Shown: positions 8,101 to 16,995, counted from the first letter of the stretch. The stretch: DNA of 64,000 nt from Acidobacteriaceae bacterium (GCA_030041435.1 JASHNW010000007.1:55445-119444); one strand, 5' to 3'. Numbers and translations: made by a program. Notes: generated from the letters alone by a model not told the origin.

Positions 8101-9429
8101 CTACTTCAGCGATGAGCTGACCCAGTCGGTGATCTGGCCGGTCATGCGAAGGAGATTCAGCTCGACTTTCATCAGAGAGAAGTTCGTGTCGAGCAGGTCT
8201 TCGTAGCGCTCGCGCTCGTCGATGTGAGCTTTCTCTGCGGCGGTGGGGGCGACGGGCTGGGCGGTCGGGGAGCCGGGGCCGCTGGTCAGCTCGGCGTCGA
8301 TGGTTTTGAGTTGCTCCTGGGCCAGCTCAGATTGAATCTGGGCTACGCGCTGCTCGGCCTGGAGTTCGAGGATGGTGCGGCGCGCGAGCAGAGATTGCTC
8401 GCTGACGGTGTCGCGGGACTGATCGGCCTTAGCCTGCGCCTCGGCGGCATCCGCAGCGGACTCGCGGGCTTTGGCGCGCCGAGTCGCGTCGAAAAAGGGG
8501 AACGTCAGCTGCACTCCGAACTCCACGTTGTTGTACTGGAAGCCGTGAAAGTACTGCGTGTAGCCCGGAGTCTTCTCAAAGAGGCTGTACTGAGCGCCGA
8601 AGATGCCCAGCGGGCGGTAGTTCTGCTTCTCGTCGCCGTAGGCAATATAGGATTTCGACCTGGCATTCGCGTAGGCGGCAGATACTCCCGGGTTGCTCTG
8701 GGTTCCACCCTGGGCCTCGTTGGGGCTGAGGGCTGGCGCCGCAGGAATGCTGCTGCCGATGGTCGTGAGGCCCTCGGCGGGGAGGCCGGTGAGGTGGGCC
8801 AGCTTCTGGCGCATCTCGTCGGCATCGTTTTGGAGGTGAATGCGCTTCTCGTCGATCTCCGCTGCGGTCAGTTCAGCCTGCAACTGGTCGACGCGCGGAT
8901 CGACGCCGGCCAGGACGCGGTCCTCTTCGATGGAGACGAGGCTGCCTGCGAAGGCTTTCTCCTCGTCCAGCGCGGCGATCTCGGCAAGGTCGTGATTGAG
9001 CTCGACGTAATCGAGGGATACATCAAGAGCCACCTGCTGCTGAGCATCTTTGAGGTTGAGATTGGCGGAGTTCAGAGCAGCGTGGGCAGCGCGGATGTAA
9101 TCGCGCTGCGACCACGAGAGGACGAGGGAGGTTGAGTTTGCGTTAAAGAAGGACGGGTAACCGAGCGGGAAGCCGTAAGCATACCCCGGACCGACGCCCA
9201 GCACGAAGTTAGGAATGTAGGCGTCTTTCGTCTCAGCGAGAGCCGCGGTGGCGCGCTGGACATTGGCGACGGCGGAGCGGACGCCGGGGCTGGACTTTTC
9301 GGCCAGCTCGACGGCTGTGGAAAGAGAAATCTGCGCAGAAGCAGCGAAAGGCGCCAGCAGAGCGAGAAGAGCGGCGATGCCCAGCGCCGATTTTCGAATT
9401 GCCGGATAGAGCCATTGCACATTGGGCAT
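8101..9429 (-). CDS. TolC-like outer-membrane efflux protein
   Basis: 442 residues from ATG at 9429; the frame stays open upstream over the neighbouring gene, but the signal peptide (SALGIAALLALLAPFAASAQ) fixes the start. The mature protein shows the OEP pattern: ISLSTAVELAEKSSPGVRSAVANVQRATAAL near the start, long amphipathic coiled-coil helices and a repeated second half. It should form the outer-membrane channel of a tripartite exporter. It is the last gene of a minus-strand operon after the HlyD-like adaptor and a TPR protein. No pump gene accompanies it, so the substrate is unknown. Confidence 0.88.
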   Translation of the reverse strand: MPNVQWLYPAIRKSALGIAALLALLAPFAASAQISLSTAVELAEKSSPGVRSAVANVQRATAALAETKDAYIPNFVLGVGPGYAYGFPLGYPSFFNANSTSLVLSWSQRDYIRAAHAALNSANLNLKDAQQQVALDVSLDYVELNHDLAEIAALDEEKAFAGSLVSIEEDRVLAGVDPRVDQLQAELTAAEIDEKRIHLQNDADEMRQKLAHLTGLPAEGLTTIGSSIPAAPALSPNEAQGGTQSNPGVSAAYANARSKSYIAYGDEKQNYRPLGIFGAQYSLFEKTPGYTQYFHGFQYNNVEFGVQLTFPFFDATRRAKARESAADAAEAQAKADQSRDTVSEQSLLARRTILELQAEQRVAQIQSELAQEQLKTIDAELTSGPGSPTAQPVAPTAAEKAHIDERERYEDLLDTNFSLMKVELNLLRMTGQITDWVSSSLK

Positions 9430-9445
9430 CGTTCTGAGTTTACTG

Positions 9446-10423
9446 TCATCGGCCTGCCAAGGCGGCGCCGCCGAAGGAAGGAAGGCGAAAGCCGGAGGCC
9501 AGAGCGCGTGCGGCAGCCAGTTGCTGCTCGGCGTCGGCAGCGTCACCCTGGTGGACGAGCAGCGAGGCAAGCTGGGCGCGGACGGCGAAGGCAGGCGCGT
9601 CTTCCGACTGCGCGCGGGAGTTGAGGTATTGCTGCAGCCACTGGATGGCGGTATCGGGCTCACGCCGCGCCTCGTCAAGGTTGCTGGCACCGTCGACCAG
9701 GGCGGCCCCGTGGTGAAGATCGAGCGCGGCTCCGGTGTGGGCGGCGGCAATCATGTCGTCGATGCGCCCGTGGCGGCGGTAGAACGCGGCCAGGTTCATC
9801 CAGGCGGCGGCGGGGCTCGGAGACCGCGCGATGGCGGCACTCAGATCCGCCTCGGCGTCGGCGTAGTCCTTCCTGGACTCAGCGATGCGCGCCTCGAGCG
9901 TAAGAGCGTCGGCAGGACTAACTGACTGCAACTGCGGCACAAGGGACACGGCGCGGCCGACGCCGCCGCCGACGACGCCGGGCGCGCTTACGTAGAACTC
10001 GCCCAGATCAGAAAGAGCATCGGCGTTGCGCGGATCGAGCTGGACGGCCTGCTGGAACTCAGCGACGACTTTGCGCGCGAGCTTGTAAGCGGACACCAGA
10101 GAGCTGTGGGCAGCCTTCTGGCCGTAGGCGCGGCCCAGCCAGAGATGATCGTTGCTGCTGGAAGGATCGGACTTGACGGCAGCTTCGCAGTCACGGATCG
10201 CCTTCTCCCACTGCTGTTCCTCGTAGTAAACGCGGCAGCGCAGGTTGTGTGCGTCGGCGTCGGAAGGATCCTGCGCGAGCGCGGCATCGAGCTTGAGCAA
10301 AGCATCGTCGGCGCGGCCGAGATTCAGGTCGCGGCGAACGGGGTCGACGGCAACGGAAGGCATAGCAAACGAGGCTGCGCAAAGCAAAAGAAGGATTCCG
10401 TAGATGAACAGCGATTTCCGCAA
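9446..10423 (-). CDS. Periplasmic TPR-repeat protein in the efflux operon
   Basis: 325 residues. TTG at 10423 is the likely start, because GAGGAG lies six bases before it and a clean signal peptide (SLFIYGILLLLCAASFAMPSVA) follows at once; no ATG or GTG fits. The rest is a chain of about six TPR helix pairs, such as GRADDALLKLDAALAQDPSDADAHNLRCRVYYEEQQWEKAIRD broken over residues 30-75. TPR proteins are scaffolds for protein contacts. It starts 10 bases after the adaptor stop and ends 16 bases before the TolC-like start, so it is made with both and may assemble the exporter. That role is inferred. Confidence 0.82.
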   Translation of the reverse strand: MRKSLFIYGILLLLCAASFAMPSVAVDPVRRDLNLGRADDALLKLDAALAQDPSDADAHNLRCRVYYEEQQWEKAIRDCEAAVKSDPSSSNDHLWLGRAYGQKAAHSSLVSAYKLARKVVAEFQQAVQLDPRNADALSDLGEFYVSAPGVVGGGVGRAVSLVPQLQSVSPADALTLEARIAESRKDYADAEADLSAAIARSPSPAAAWMNLAAFYRRHGRIDDMIAAAHTGAALDLHHGAALVDGASNLDEARREPDTAIQWLQQYLNSRAQSEDAPAFAVRAQLASLLVHQGDAADAEQQLAAARALASGFRLPSFGGAALAGR

Positions 10424-10433
10424 AACTATCTCC

Positions 10434-11675
10434 TCACTGCACGATCTGGACAGGCACCCCGTCGATGAGCGGCTGGCCGTTGGTGGTGGTGGTGGCCACC
10501 TGGTCGCCCGCCTGAATGCCACTGACAATCTGCACGTCGACGAGGTTCAGCTTACCCACGGTAACCGGAACGCGGTGCAGGGTATTGCCGTGCACACGGT
10601 AAACGTACGTTGCGCCCTGTTCGATATGGAGGGCGTCGCGCGGAACCGTCAGAACATTGGATTCGTTGGCAATGGTGATGGTCACACGAACATTGGTGTC
10701 GGGGAGCAGGGCTCCGTCAGCGTCGTCCACAGAGACGAGAACCTCGCCGACGTTGCGCGTGCCATAGGTAATGATGGTGGAAGGCAGGCGCACAATGTGG
10801 CCGTGCCAGAGCTCACCGGGGCGGGCGTCCCAGACGATCGTAGCCGGCTGCCCAACGGCAAGGTTGCCGATCTCGGGCTCGTCGAAGTAGGCAAGAACCT
10901 GCAGTTTGTCGAGATCTGCCATCGAGAGCAGGCGGTCGCCCTGCTGCACGTATTCGGTGCGGGCAACAGGCAGGGAGTACACGGTGCCGGCAAAGGGAGC
11001 ATGAACGATCGCCTGGCTGAGGGCGTCCTCGGCGGCGCCGTAGGCCGCCTGGGCGTTGTCGAGGGCGGCTTTGGTGTGGGCCAGGTCGGCTGCGTCGTAG
11101 CGGGAAGTTTGCCGCTGCTGCAGGACCTGAATGGAGCTGTTGTCCGCGGCGAGGCGATATTTGGCGGCATTGACCTCGCTGGGAGACGCCGCGCCAGTGG
11201 CCTCGAGTTTCTGCAGGGCATCCAGGTCCTGCTGGGCCTGATCGCGGTCGATTATGGCTTTCTGCAATTCGCCGGTGAGGGAAAGACGCTCTTCCTGGGT
11301 TCCACCGTGCTGGGCTGCCTGCCAGGCAGCTTCAGCGCCTTTCAAACCCGCGAATGCGGTGGCGGCGCGGGCCCGGGCTTCGGTGTCGTCCATAGCGAGC
11401 AGCAGCTTACCGGCAGGAACCTTTTCGCCCTCGTGGACGTAGACAGCCTGAACCACTCCCGGGTAAGGGGCATGGGCCTCGTAATTGGACTGGGGCTGAG
11501 GCTGCACCTTGCCGTTGCTGGCCACGGTGCTCCTGAGCGGACCCATGGTGGCCGCAGCGACGCGGATGGGGAGCTTACTCCGCGTCAACAGGTGAACGAC
11601 ATAAAAAAGCGCTATGAGCGCCACGGCGGAGATGATCCAGATCCGCGCCGTATTCGACCTTGCCTGCCTCGCCAT
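10434..11675 (-). CDS. HlyD/RND-type periplasmic adaptor of an efflux system
   Basis: 413 residues from ATG at 11675 (an in-frame TTG lies two codons earlier; neither has a clear ribosome site). One N-terminal membrane helix (IWIISAVALIALFYVVHLL) anchors it in the inner membrane. Next come the lipoyl half-motifs (YPGVVQAVYVHEGEKVPAGKLLLAMDD and its partner IVHAPFAGTVYSLPV), separated by a long coiled coil (about residues 105-215). Beta-barrel and membrane-proximal domains end the protein. Such adaptors join an inner-membrane pump to a TolC channel. First gene of the adaptor-TPR-TolC operon, divergent from queF. Confidence 0.9.
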   Translation of the reverse strand: MARQARSNTARIWIISAVALIALFYVVHLLTRSKLPIRVAAATMGPLRSTVASNGKVQPQPQSNYEAHAPYPGVVQAVYVHEGEKVPAGKLLLAMDDTEARARAATAFAGLKGAEAAWQAAQHGGTQEERLSLTGELQKAIIDRDQAQQDLDALQKLEATGAASPSEVNAAKYRLAADNSSIQVLQQRQTSRYDAADLAHTKAALDNAQAAYGAAEDALSQAIVHAPFAGTVYSLPVARTEYVQQGDRLLSMADLDKLQVLAYFDEPEIGNLAVGQPATIVWDARPGELWHGHIVRLPSTIITYGTRNVGEVLVSVDDADGALLPDTNVRVTITIANESNVLTVPRDALHIEQGATYVYRVHGNTLHRVPVTVGKLNLVDVQIVSGIQAGDQVATTTTNGQPLIDGVPVQIVQ

Positions 11676-11838
11676 TATCAATAGAACCGTTTGTCAGTAT
11701 ATAGGACTCACCTGGGGGGCTTTAGGCTTCGGAAATGTGAAACTTGCGGGTTGGTAACCGGGGTGTCATGACATGGACCGCCAGGGTGGTGCGGGAGTGC
11801 TTTGAGGAGGGTTCGCCGCCGACCTTTAGAATGAAATT

Positions 11839-12267
11839 ATGTCTTCAGTAACTCGTTACACCGACGAACACGCAAAGGCCGGGCTCGATTTCGATTTCCC
11901 TGCGATCGAGACGTGGCCGAATCAGTTTCCAGGCTATGAGATTGTTATCGACGATCCGGAGTTCACATCCGTCTGTCCAAAGACGGGGCTGCCGGACTTC
12001 GGCACCATCGCGCTGCGGTATATGCCGCGGGAGCGCTGCCTCGAGCTGAAATCGTGGAAAGAATATCTCTTTTGCTACCGGAATCTTGGGATTTTCCAGG
12101 AGAACGTGGTGAACCAGGTGCTGGAGGACGTGGTGCGGGCGTGCGATCCGGTGTGGGCGGTGGTGAAGGGCGATTTCCGGCCGCGCGGGGGAATTACGAC
12201 AACCATCGAGGCGCGGTGGCCACGGCCGGTGGGAAGCCAGGGAAGCGTCCAACAGAAGATCGGTTAG
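11839..12267 (+). CDS. queF: QueF, NADPH-dependent 7-cyano-7-deazaguanine (preQ0) reductase
   Basis: 142 residues, the single-domain type I size. It reduces preQ0 to preQ1 for queuosine in tRNA. The catalytic cysteine is C46 in TSVCPKTGLPDFG, with D53 close behind; the NADPH-binding signature appears as LELKSWKEYL (in place of ESKSLK-Y) and the late PRGG motif is present. The segment corresponding to FRNHxxFHE of B. subtilis reads YRNLGIFQEN: the histidine next to the conserved glutamate is glutamine. The rest of the active site is intact. No other queuosine gene is nearby. Confidence 0.93.
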   Translation: MSSVTRYTDEHAKAGLDFDFPAIETWPNQFPGYEIVIDDPEFTSVCPKTGLPDFGTIALRYMPRERCLELKSWKEYLFCYRNLGIFQENVVNQVLEDVVRACDPVWAVVKGDFRPRGGITTTIEARWPRPVGSQGSVQQKIG

Positions 12268-12329
12268 CGAAAATGCGGCTAGCAGTGTTGCTACGCGATT
12301 CAGAAAACCCTGACGGGGCAGCCGTTGAG

Positions 12330-13115
12330 CTACTGGGGTTGTTGCTGCTGTTGCTGCTGACGCAGTTGCTGGAGTTCCTGGAGCATTTGCGCGGGCGATT
12401 TCACGCCGCTGTTGGGGCTTTGCTGGGAAGAGGGAGCCACGGGTGGACGAGCCACGGGTGAGATTTCTCCTGCGGGCGGATAGTTGTTCACAGGGAGTTC
12501 GTCCTGGTCCTCATCGTCGCGGGCGAGACTTGCGGGTTGCCCGGTGGCGAGAGGCGCGCTGCTGCGAGCACTGAGCACGAGTTCGCGTGGAGCGCCGGCT
12601 TCGGTAACGCCGAACATCATCACGTTGTAGCCCGCGCCATCGAGCAGCGCGGAGAGAATGTCGCGCGGGCTGCCGGGGCCGTAGCTGCCGAAGATGCGCG
12701 CATCCTCGTCCAACCCTTCAATCGTCATGCCGCTGGAGGTTCCGACCTGATGCAGGATGGCGGAAAGGCTCGAGTTGTTTGCGTCGACCGAGAGCTCGCC
12801 GGCGGCAAGGAGGACTTTCGCCGGCTCGGCAGGATGATCGAGCAGCGACGGCGCGACCGCAGCAACAGTGGGCGGGACCGACGCCGGTGTGGAGGGGGAG
12901 GCGGCAGTCAGCGCAGAATGGGCGGGCTGCAGGGGTCCAGCAGCCGGCAGCGAAGGCGTCTGACTCTGCGGCGAACTTTGCCACGCGCCGGGAATGGGAA
13001 CACGCCGCCCATCGGGCAGGGTTCCGGGGGCCTGCATCACCTGGGCGGCGCAGGCTGACGCCAGCGTGGCAACTGCCAGGGCAGAGAGACATCGGGAAGG
13101 GAGTCTCGAGTGCAT
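12330..13115 (-). CDS. Secreted STN-like protein with a poly-glutamine tail
   Basis: 261 residues, ATG at 13115. A signal peptide (CLSALAVATLASACAAQ) is followed by a Pro/Ser/Ala-rich linker to about residue 95. Residues of about 100-180 (LSVDANNSSLSAILHQVGTSSGMTIEG, then GPGSPRDILSALLDGAGYNVMMFG) have the beta-helix-beta pattern of secretin/TonB N-terminal (STN) domains. The C-terminus is low-complexity, ending in a predicted coiled coil and a run of eight glutamines broken by one proline. STN domains are short contact modules in secretins and receptors. Alone, its partner cannot be named. Confidence 0.75.
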   Translation of the reverse strand: MHSRLPSRCLSALAVATLASACAAQVMQAPGTLPDGRRVPIPGAWQSSPQSQTPSLPAAGPLQPAHSALTAASPSTPASVPPTVAAVAPSLLDHPAEPAKVLLAAGELSVDANNSSLSAILHQVGTSSGMTIEGLDEDARIFGSYGPGSPRDILSALLDGAGYNVMMFGVTEAGAPRELVLSARSSAPLATGQPASLARDDEDQDELPVNNYPPAGEISPVARPPVAPSSQQSPNSGVKSPAQMLQELQQLRQQQQQQQPQ

Positions 13116-13231
13116 TGAACTTGCGTGTGCGGGCGGAGGGACCGGTTGCGCCCGCAGGTTGGCCGCTCCTGTGTACTAGACTAGCAGTGATTCGATTTTG
13201 CTCACACTTCCTGATGGAAAGACGGACACAA

Positions 13232-14302
13232 ATGCGCCGCCGCGTTGGGATCGGATTGCAAAGAATCCTGCATCCGATGGTGCTGCTGCTTCTGGCGGTC
13301 CCGGCATTCGGCCTGACCTGCACGACGCAGTCGCAGATGAGCGGCGACCAGCGCGGCGAGTTGCGGCTGGCGGCGATGGCGATCGCCGGCCACGTGCAGG
13401 CGGGCGACACGGCCGCGGTCCAGGCGCAGACGATCAGTGCGGTGGCGGCGCAGTTCAGCGGCATTGCCAGTTCGATTGAGGCGGTTAAAGCCCCCCTGCA
13501 GCACGCGACCCTGACTGTGGACGAGATGTACCTGCTCGACGCCACCGATCTGAAGGCCGCCGGGGACGCGGAGTTTTTCTGCGGGCTGCCATCGTCTACC
13601 CTGACCGTGGAGATCAGCATTCCGAATCTGCCGCCCGGCAAGTACGCGCTGGCGGTGGTTCACGCCACGGGAGTCGCGAATGCGCAGGCGCTTTCGATGG
13701 TGCTGGCCAACGACCCCGCAGGCAGCTCCACGTGGAAGCTGGCGGGATTCTTCACTCGGCCGATGACCATGGGCGGGCATGACGGCGTCTGGTTCTGGCA
13801 GCAGGCGCGGGATTACGCTGCAAAAAAGCAGTTGTGGGACGCCTATTTCTACTATCAGACCGCGCAGTTCATTCTGGCCCCGGTGGATTTTCTGACCAGC
13901 CCGAATCTGCAGAAGCTGCAGCGCGAAGCCGAGCAGGCGCGCCCGGATGGATTGCCGGATGGCGAGCCGCTGCACCTGAGCGCCGGCGGGCAGACTTACA
14001 GTGTGACCAACCTGCACACCGGCGAACTTTCCAATCAGCTCGACCTGGTGGTGGAGTACCAGGCCACGCCGGCTCAGGATCCCGTGGCGGCACGCGCCCA
14101 GGTGACCAGTGTGATGCGCGCGCTCCTGGAACAGCACCCGGAGCTGAAGGAAGCGTTTCACGGCCTTTGGGTTTACGCGAACACGCCGAACAATCAGCAT
14201 CCGTTCGCGCTGGAACTGCCGATCGATCAGATTGAGAATTCTTCTCCCCCTGCCGGACAACAAGGTCGTGCAACAAGCAATCAGAAAAGACAGACAGGGT
14301 GA
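13232..14302 (+). CDS. Secreted protein of unknown function
   Basis: 356 residues. The first 27 residues form a signal peptide (ILHPMVLLLLAVPAFG). ATG at 13232 has GGA five bases before it; an ATG six codons upstream (13214) is possible. The mature part begins CTTQSQMSGDQRGELRLAAMAIAGHVQAGDTAAVQAQT, a helix pair, followed by a beta-rich middle with PNLPPGKYALAVVHATG and a C-terminal domain in which SVMRALLEQHPELKEAFHGLWVYA alternates with strands. I recognise no named family. The next gene begins nine bases later, so co-transcription with the nitroreductase is likely. Confidence 0.8.
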   Translation: MRRRVGIGLQRILHPMVLLLLAVPAFGLTCTTQSQMSGDQRGELRLAAMAIAGHVQAGDTAAVQAQTISAVAAQFSGIASSIEAVKAPLQHATLTVDEMYLLDATDLKAAGDAEFFCGLPSSTLTVEISIPNLPPGKYALAVVHATGVANAQALSMVLANDPAGSSTWKLAGFFTRPMTMGGHDGVWFWQQARDYAAKKQLWDAYFYYQTAQFILAPVDFLTSPNLQKLQREAEQARPDGLPDGEPLHLSAGGQTYSVTNLHTGELSNQLDLVVEYQATPAQDPVAARAQVTSVMRALLEQHPELKEAFHGLWVYANTPNNQHPFALELPIDQIENSSPPAGQQGRATSNQKRQTG

Positions 14303-14311
14303 GCCTTGGTT

Positions 14312-14959
14312 ATGAGCGGTCGTATGGAAAAACCACTGAGTGAAGCGGTCGAACAACGCAGAGCGACACCGAGTTTTGACGGGGAACCGATTCCGGATGC
14401 CGATCTGAAGAGGATTCTGGAAGCGGGCCTGAAAGCGCCGAGCGGATACAACCTGCAACCCTGGCGGTTTGTCGTGGTGCGGACGCCGGAGCAGCGGCGC
14501 CGGCTGCGCGCAGCCAGTTTCAACCAGGCAAAGGTGGAAGAGGCTTCCGCGGTCATCGTCGCGTGCGGCGACCAGGACGGATGGCGGACCGATATGGAGG
14601 AAATGATCCGCATGGGCCGCGAGCGAGGCATGCTGGAAAACTATGCCGAACAGGCGCGGGCGAACATCCCGGAATATTTGGGGAACCATCCCAACCTGAC
14701 GGCGTGGCTGAACCGGCACGTGATGATCGCCTTCACCAGCATGATGTGGATGGCGGAAGTGCTGGGCTACGATACTGCCCCGATGGAGGGATATGAGGCG
14801 GACAAGGTGAGCGAGGTGCTGCGGCTGCCTCTGAGCTATGAAGTCGTGGCGCTGCTGGCCATCGGGCATCTGCAGGGACCAGACAAATTCGATGGCGGCC
14901 GATTCAGCATGCAGCGGACGGTCTTCGACGGCGAGTATGGGAAGCCGATGAACCTGTAA
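14312..14959 (+). CDS. Nitroreductase-family FMN oxidoreductase
   Basis: 215 residues. The N-terminal LSEAVEQRRATPSFDGEPIPDADLKRILEAGLKAPSGYNLQPWRFVVV is the classical nitroreductase FMN-binding start (RRS/T, then APSGxNxQPW). The glycine-rich LAIGHLQGP near the C-terminus closes the FMN site. These homodimeric flavoproteins reduce nitro compounds, quinones or enones with NAD(P)H; the substrate is unknown. ATG at 14312 is preferred over TTG at 14306; ATG at 14324 is also possible. It follows the previous secreted-protein gene closely. Confidence 0.92.
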   Translation: MSGRMEKPLSEAVEQRRATPSFDGEPIPDADLKRILEAGLKAPSGYNLQPWRFVVVRTPEQRRRLRAASFNQAKVEEASAVIVACGDQDGWRTDMEEMIRMGRERGMLENYAEQARANIPEYLGNHPNLTAWLNRHVMIAFTSMMWMAEVLGYDTAPMEGYEADKVSEVLRLPLSYEVVALLAIGHLQGPDKFDGGRFSMQRTVFDGEYGKPMNL

Positions 14960-14960
14960 G

Positions 14961-15000
14961 GGCAGCTGAGAAACGGTTAGCTAACGAGCGGCCGGCCAAA
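14961..15000 (+). repeat. Intergenic repeat, copy 1
   Basis: A GC-rich stretch centred on the eight-base palindrome TTAGCTAA interrupted form GTTAGCTAAC at 14976-14985. Its left flank AGCTGAGAA and right flank GAGCGGCCGGCC recur at 17675-17724. It lies between the nitroreductase stop and the NUDIX gene. It codes for nothing visible. Confidence 0.45.
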
Positions 15001-15056
15001 GCCGGGTGGCAGGCGGAACGGGCCTCGGCGAGGGTTCGCAGGAGACGCAAAATACC

Positions 15057-15518
15057 GTGAAGCGTGAATATCCTGACGCTCCGATTGCCGGCGCGGGTGC
15101 GGTGATTGTGGCTGAGGATGCGGCGCGAGGGCCGATGGTGCTGCTGATCCGGCGCGCGCAGGAGCCGCTCAAGGGCGAGTGGTCGCTGCCAGGCGGCGCG
15201 GTAGAACTGGGTGAAACGCTGGAAGAGGCGATCCGGCGGGAAGTGCTCGAGGAAACCGGGCTGGCCGTGGAGCCGGTGGACATTGTGCAGGCCTTTGACC
15301 GCATCGCCCGCGATCCGGATGGGCGCGTTCGCTATCACTATGTGCTGGTGGATTTTCTTTGCCGCGTGACGGGCGGAGCGGACGTGCTGAGGCCGGTCGC
15401 ATGCGCCACCGACGCGCTGGAGGGGCGCTGGGCGGGACCGGACGACCTGGACGGACTGACGCCGCTGACGGTTGAAGTGATTCGGAAGGCATGGCGCATG
15501 GCGGCACATGTTCCCTGA
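15057..15518 (+). CDS. NUDIX hydrolase (ADP-ribose pyrophosphatase-like)
   Basis: 153 residues from GTG at 15057, where KREYPDAPIAGAGAVIV matches the usual beginning of the fold; GTG at 15006 in the same frame would add 17 residues of repeat-derived sequence. The Nudix box is intact: GGAVELGETLEEAIRREV followed by LEETGL, with the Gx5Ex7REUxEExGU pattern. It hydrolyses a nucleoside diphosphate linked to another group and needs Mg2+. Members with the short SLPGGAVE start include NADH and ADP-ribose pyrophosphatases, but the substrate cannot be fixed. Confidence 0.92.
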   Translation: MKREYPDAPIAGAGAVIVAEDAARGPMVLLIRRAQEPLKGEWSLPGGAVELGETLEEAIRREVLEETGLAVEPVDIVQAFDRIARDPDGRVRYHYVLVDFLCRVTGGADVLRPVACATDALEGRWAGPDDLDGLTPLTVEVIRKAWRMAAHVP

Positions 15519-15586
15519 TCACTTCCTGCCGCAGACGTCATCTAACAAGGGCAGAAGGGTCACGGCAGGAGGGTGCCCGACCGCGC

Positions 15587-16597
15587 ATGGCGACAACCGC
15601 GATCCCCGTTCAAAAACGGCGGCGCCGGATTCTTCGGATCCTGCGCCGGCTGCTGATGGGGCTTATTCCGCTGGCCGTGGCCGTGATTGTCCTCGCGTGG
15701 GTGCGCCCGCTGGCGCTTCTGGTGGCCGCGACCCAGGCGCGCTTGTTGCTGGCCGGGATTCAGAGCGAGTACACGGAGATTCCGTTCGGGAATGTGGGGC
15801 AGGTGCGGATCCACTATTTTGTGGGCGGTTCCGGCGACCCTGTGGTGCTGGTGCATGGGCTGGGCGGGCGCGCGGAAGACTGGGCCAGCCTGATGCCGCA
15901 ACTGGTGCGCGATGGTCACCGTGTCTACGCGCTCGATCTGCCTGGGTATGGGCGGTCGGACTGGCCGCGCACCGCGCAGTATTCGATCCCGGAGCTGGCC
16001 GGTGCGGTGGAAGCCTTTATGGACCACGAACATCTCGCGCACACGGATCTGGGCGGATGGTCTATGGGCGGCTGGATCGCGCTGCACGTGGCGCTGGATC
16101 AGCCGCAGCGCATCCGGCGGCTGATGGTCTTTGACAGCGCGGGCCTGCGCTGGAATTTGACCTTTGACACAAACGTGTTTGCGCCAAATACCCCCGAAAA
16201 ACTGCAGAAACTGGATGACCTGCTGATGCCGAACGGCGCGCCGCACGTGCCGGGATTCATCCAGAAAGCGATTTTCCGGTTTGTGGGGCGGCATGGATGG
16301 GTGGTGGAGCGAAACCTGGATTCCATGCTGACGCAGAAGAGCCTGCTGGATGGCAAACTGAGCACGCTGCAGATGCCGATGCTGATCGTGTGGGGCAAGC
16401 AGGATCATGTGATCCCGGTGGCGGTGGGCGAGGCGATGCACGAAGATGTACCGCAGTCGGAACTGGAGATCTTCGATGGCTGTGGGCATCTGGCGCCCGC
16501 ACAGTGCGCGGACCGCGTTGGGCCTGTGGTGAAGGGATTTCTGGACGAGAGTGCGCCGATGGCCGGGCGCGTAGCTGAGATTGGCGGGAGCCGGTAG
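15587..16597 (+). CDS. Membrane-anchored alpha/beta hydrolase
   Basis: 336 residues. A basic N-terminus (KRRRRILRILRR) precedes a membrane helix at about residues 22-48. The catalytic domain has the HGLGG oxyanion strand (90-94), the nucleophile S159 in GGWSMGG, D273 in WGKQDHVIP and H301 in GCGHLAP, so the Ser-Asp-His triad is complete. Related enzymes cleave esters, epoxides or C-C bonds; the substrate is unknown. ATG at 15587 is the first good start; AGGAGG lies 15 bases upstream, which is long. Confidence 0.9.
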   Translation: MATTAIPVQKRRRRILRILRRLLMGLIPLAVAVIVLAWVRPLALLVAATQARLLLAGIQSEYTEIPFGNVGQVRIHYFVGGSGDPVVLVHGLGGRAEDWASLMPQLVRDGHRVYALDLPGYGRSDWPRTAQYSIPELAGAVEAFMDHEHLAHTDLGGWSMGGWIALHVALDQPQRIRRLMVFDSAGLRWNLTFDTNVFAPNTPEKLQKLDDLLMPNGAPHVPGFIQKAIFRFVGRHGWVVERNLDSMLTQKSLLDGKLSTLQMPMLIVWGKQDHVIPVAVGEAMHEDVPQSELEIFDGCGHLAPAQCADRVGPVVKGFLDESAPMAGRVAEIGGSR

Positions 16598-16617
16598 CCG
16601 GCGGCAAGCTGCCCGCT

Positions 16618-16995
16618 TCACCGCTGCTGCATCGGCTGGCGGGGTTGATCGCAGGACCCGCGATAACGGCGGACGTAGCGGAAATCCGTGAAGAGGGTGG
16701 CCGCGGCGAGCAGAATGCAGCCGAAGAGAAACCAGCGGGCAGAGCGTGCGCGATAGCGGCCCATCTGGCGGAAGCAGACGGAAATGAGGAAGGCTGCCAG
16801 CGTGGCAAGGACGGTGAGCGGCGCGAGCGAGTCGCACTGGATGCCGGAGGCGCGCGCCATGAACCACCACGATGCTCCGGCCACGAGGCAGACAAGGAAT
16901 GCGGTGACGAGGATGCGCGAGGGAAAGCGCTTCGGCGGCGTGACGGCCGGTCCTCTCCGATCCGTGCGCCCAGCGCTCTGCGTTCTGGTCTTCAA
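16618..16995 (-). CDS. Small membrane protein of unknown function
   Basis: 125 residues with three likely membrane helices: about residues 29-49 (LVTAFLVCLVAGASWWFMA), 56-73 (LAPLTVLATLAAFLISVCF) and 87-105 (WFLFGCILLAAATLF). A basic N-terminus and a polar tail (RYRGSCDQPRQPMQQR) flank them. Its ATG overlaps the stop of the kdsC-like gene by four bases (ATGA), so the two are translated together. No family is recognised; the link to kdsC hints at an envelope role. Confidence 0.75.
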   Translation of the reverse strand: MKTRTQSAGRTDRRGPAVTPPKRFPSRILVTAFLVCLVAGASWWFMARASGIQCDSLAPLTVLATLAAFLISVCFRQMGRYRARSARWFLFGCILLAAATLFTDFRYVRRYRGSCDQPRQPMQQR

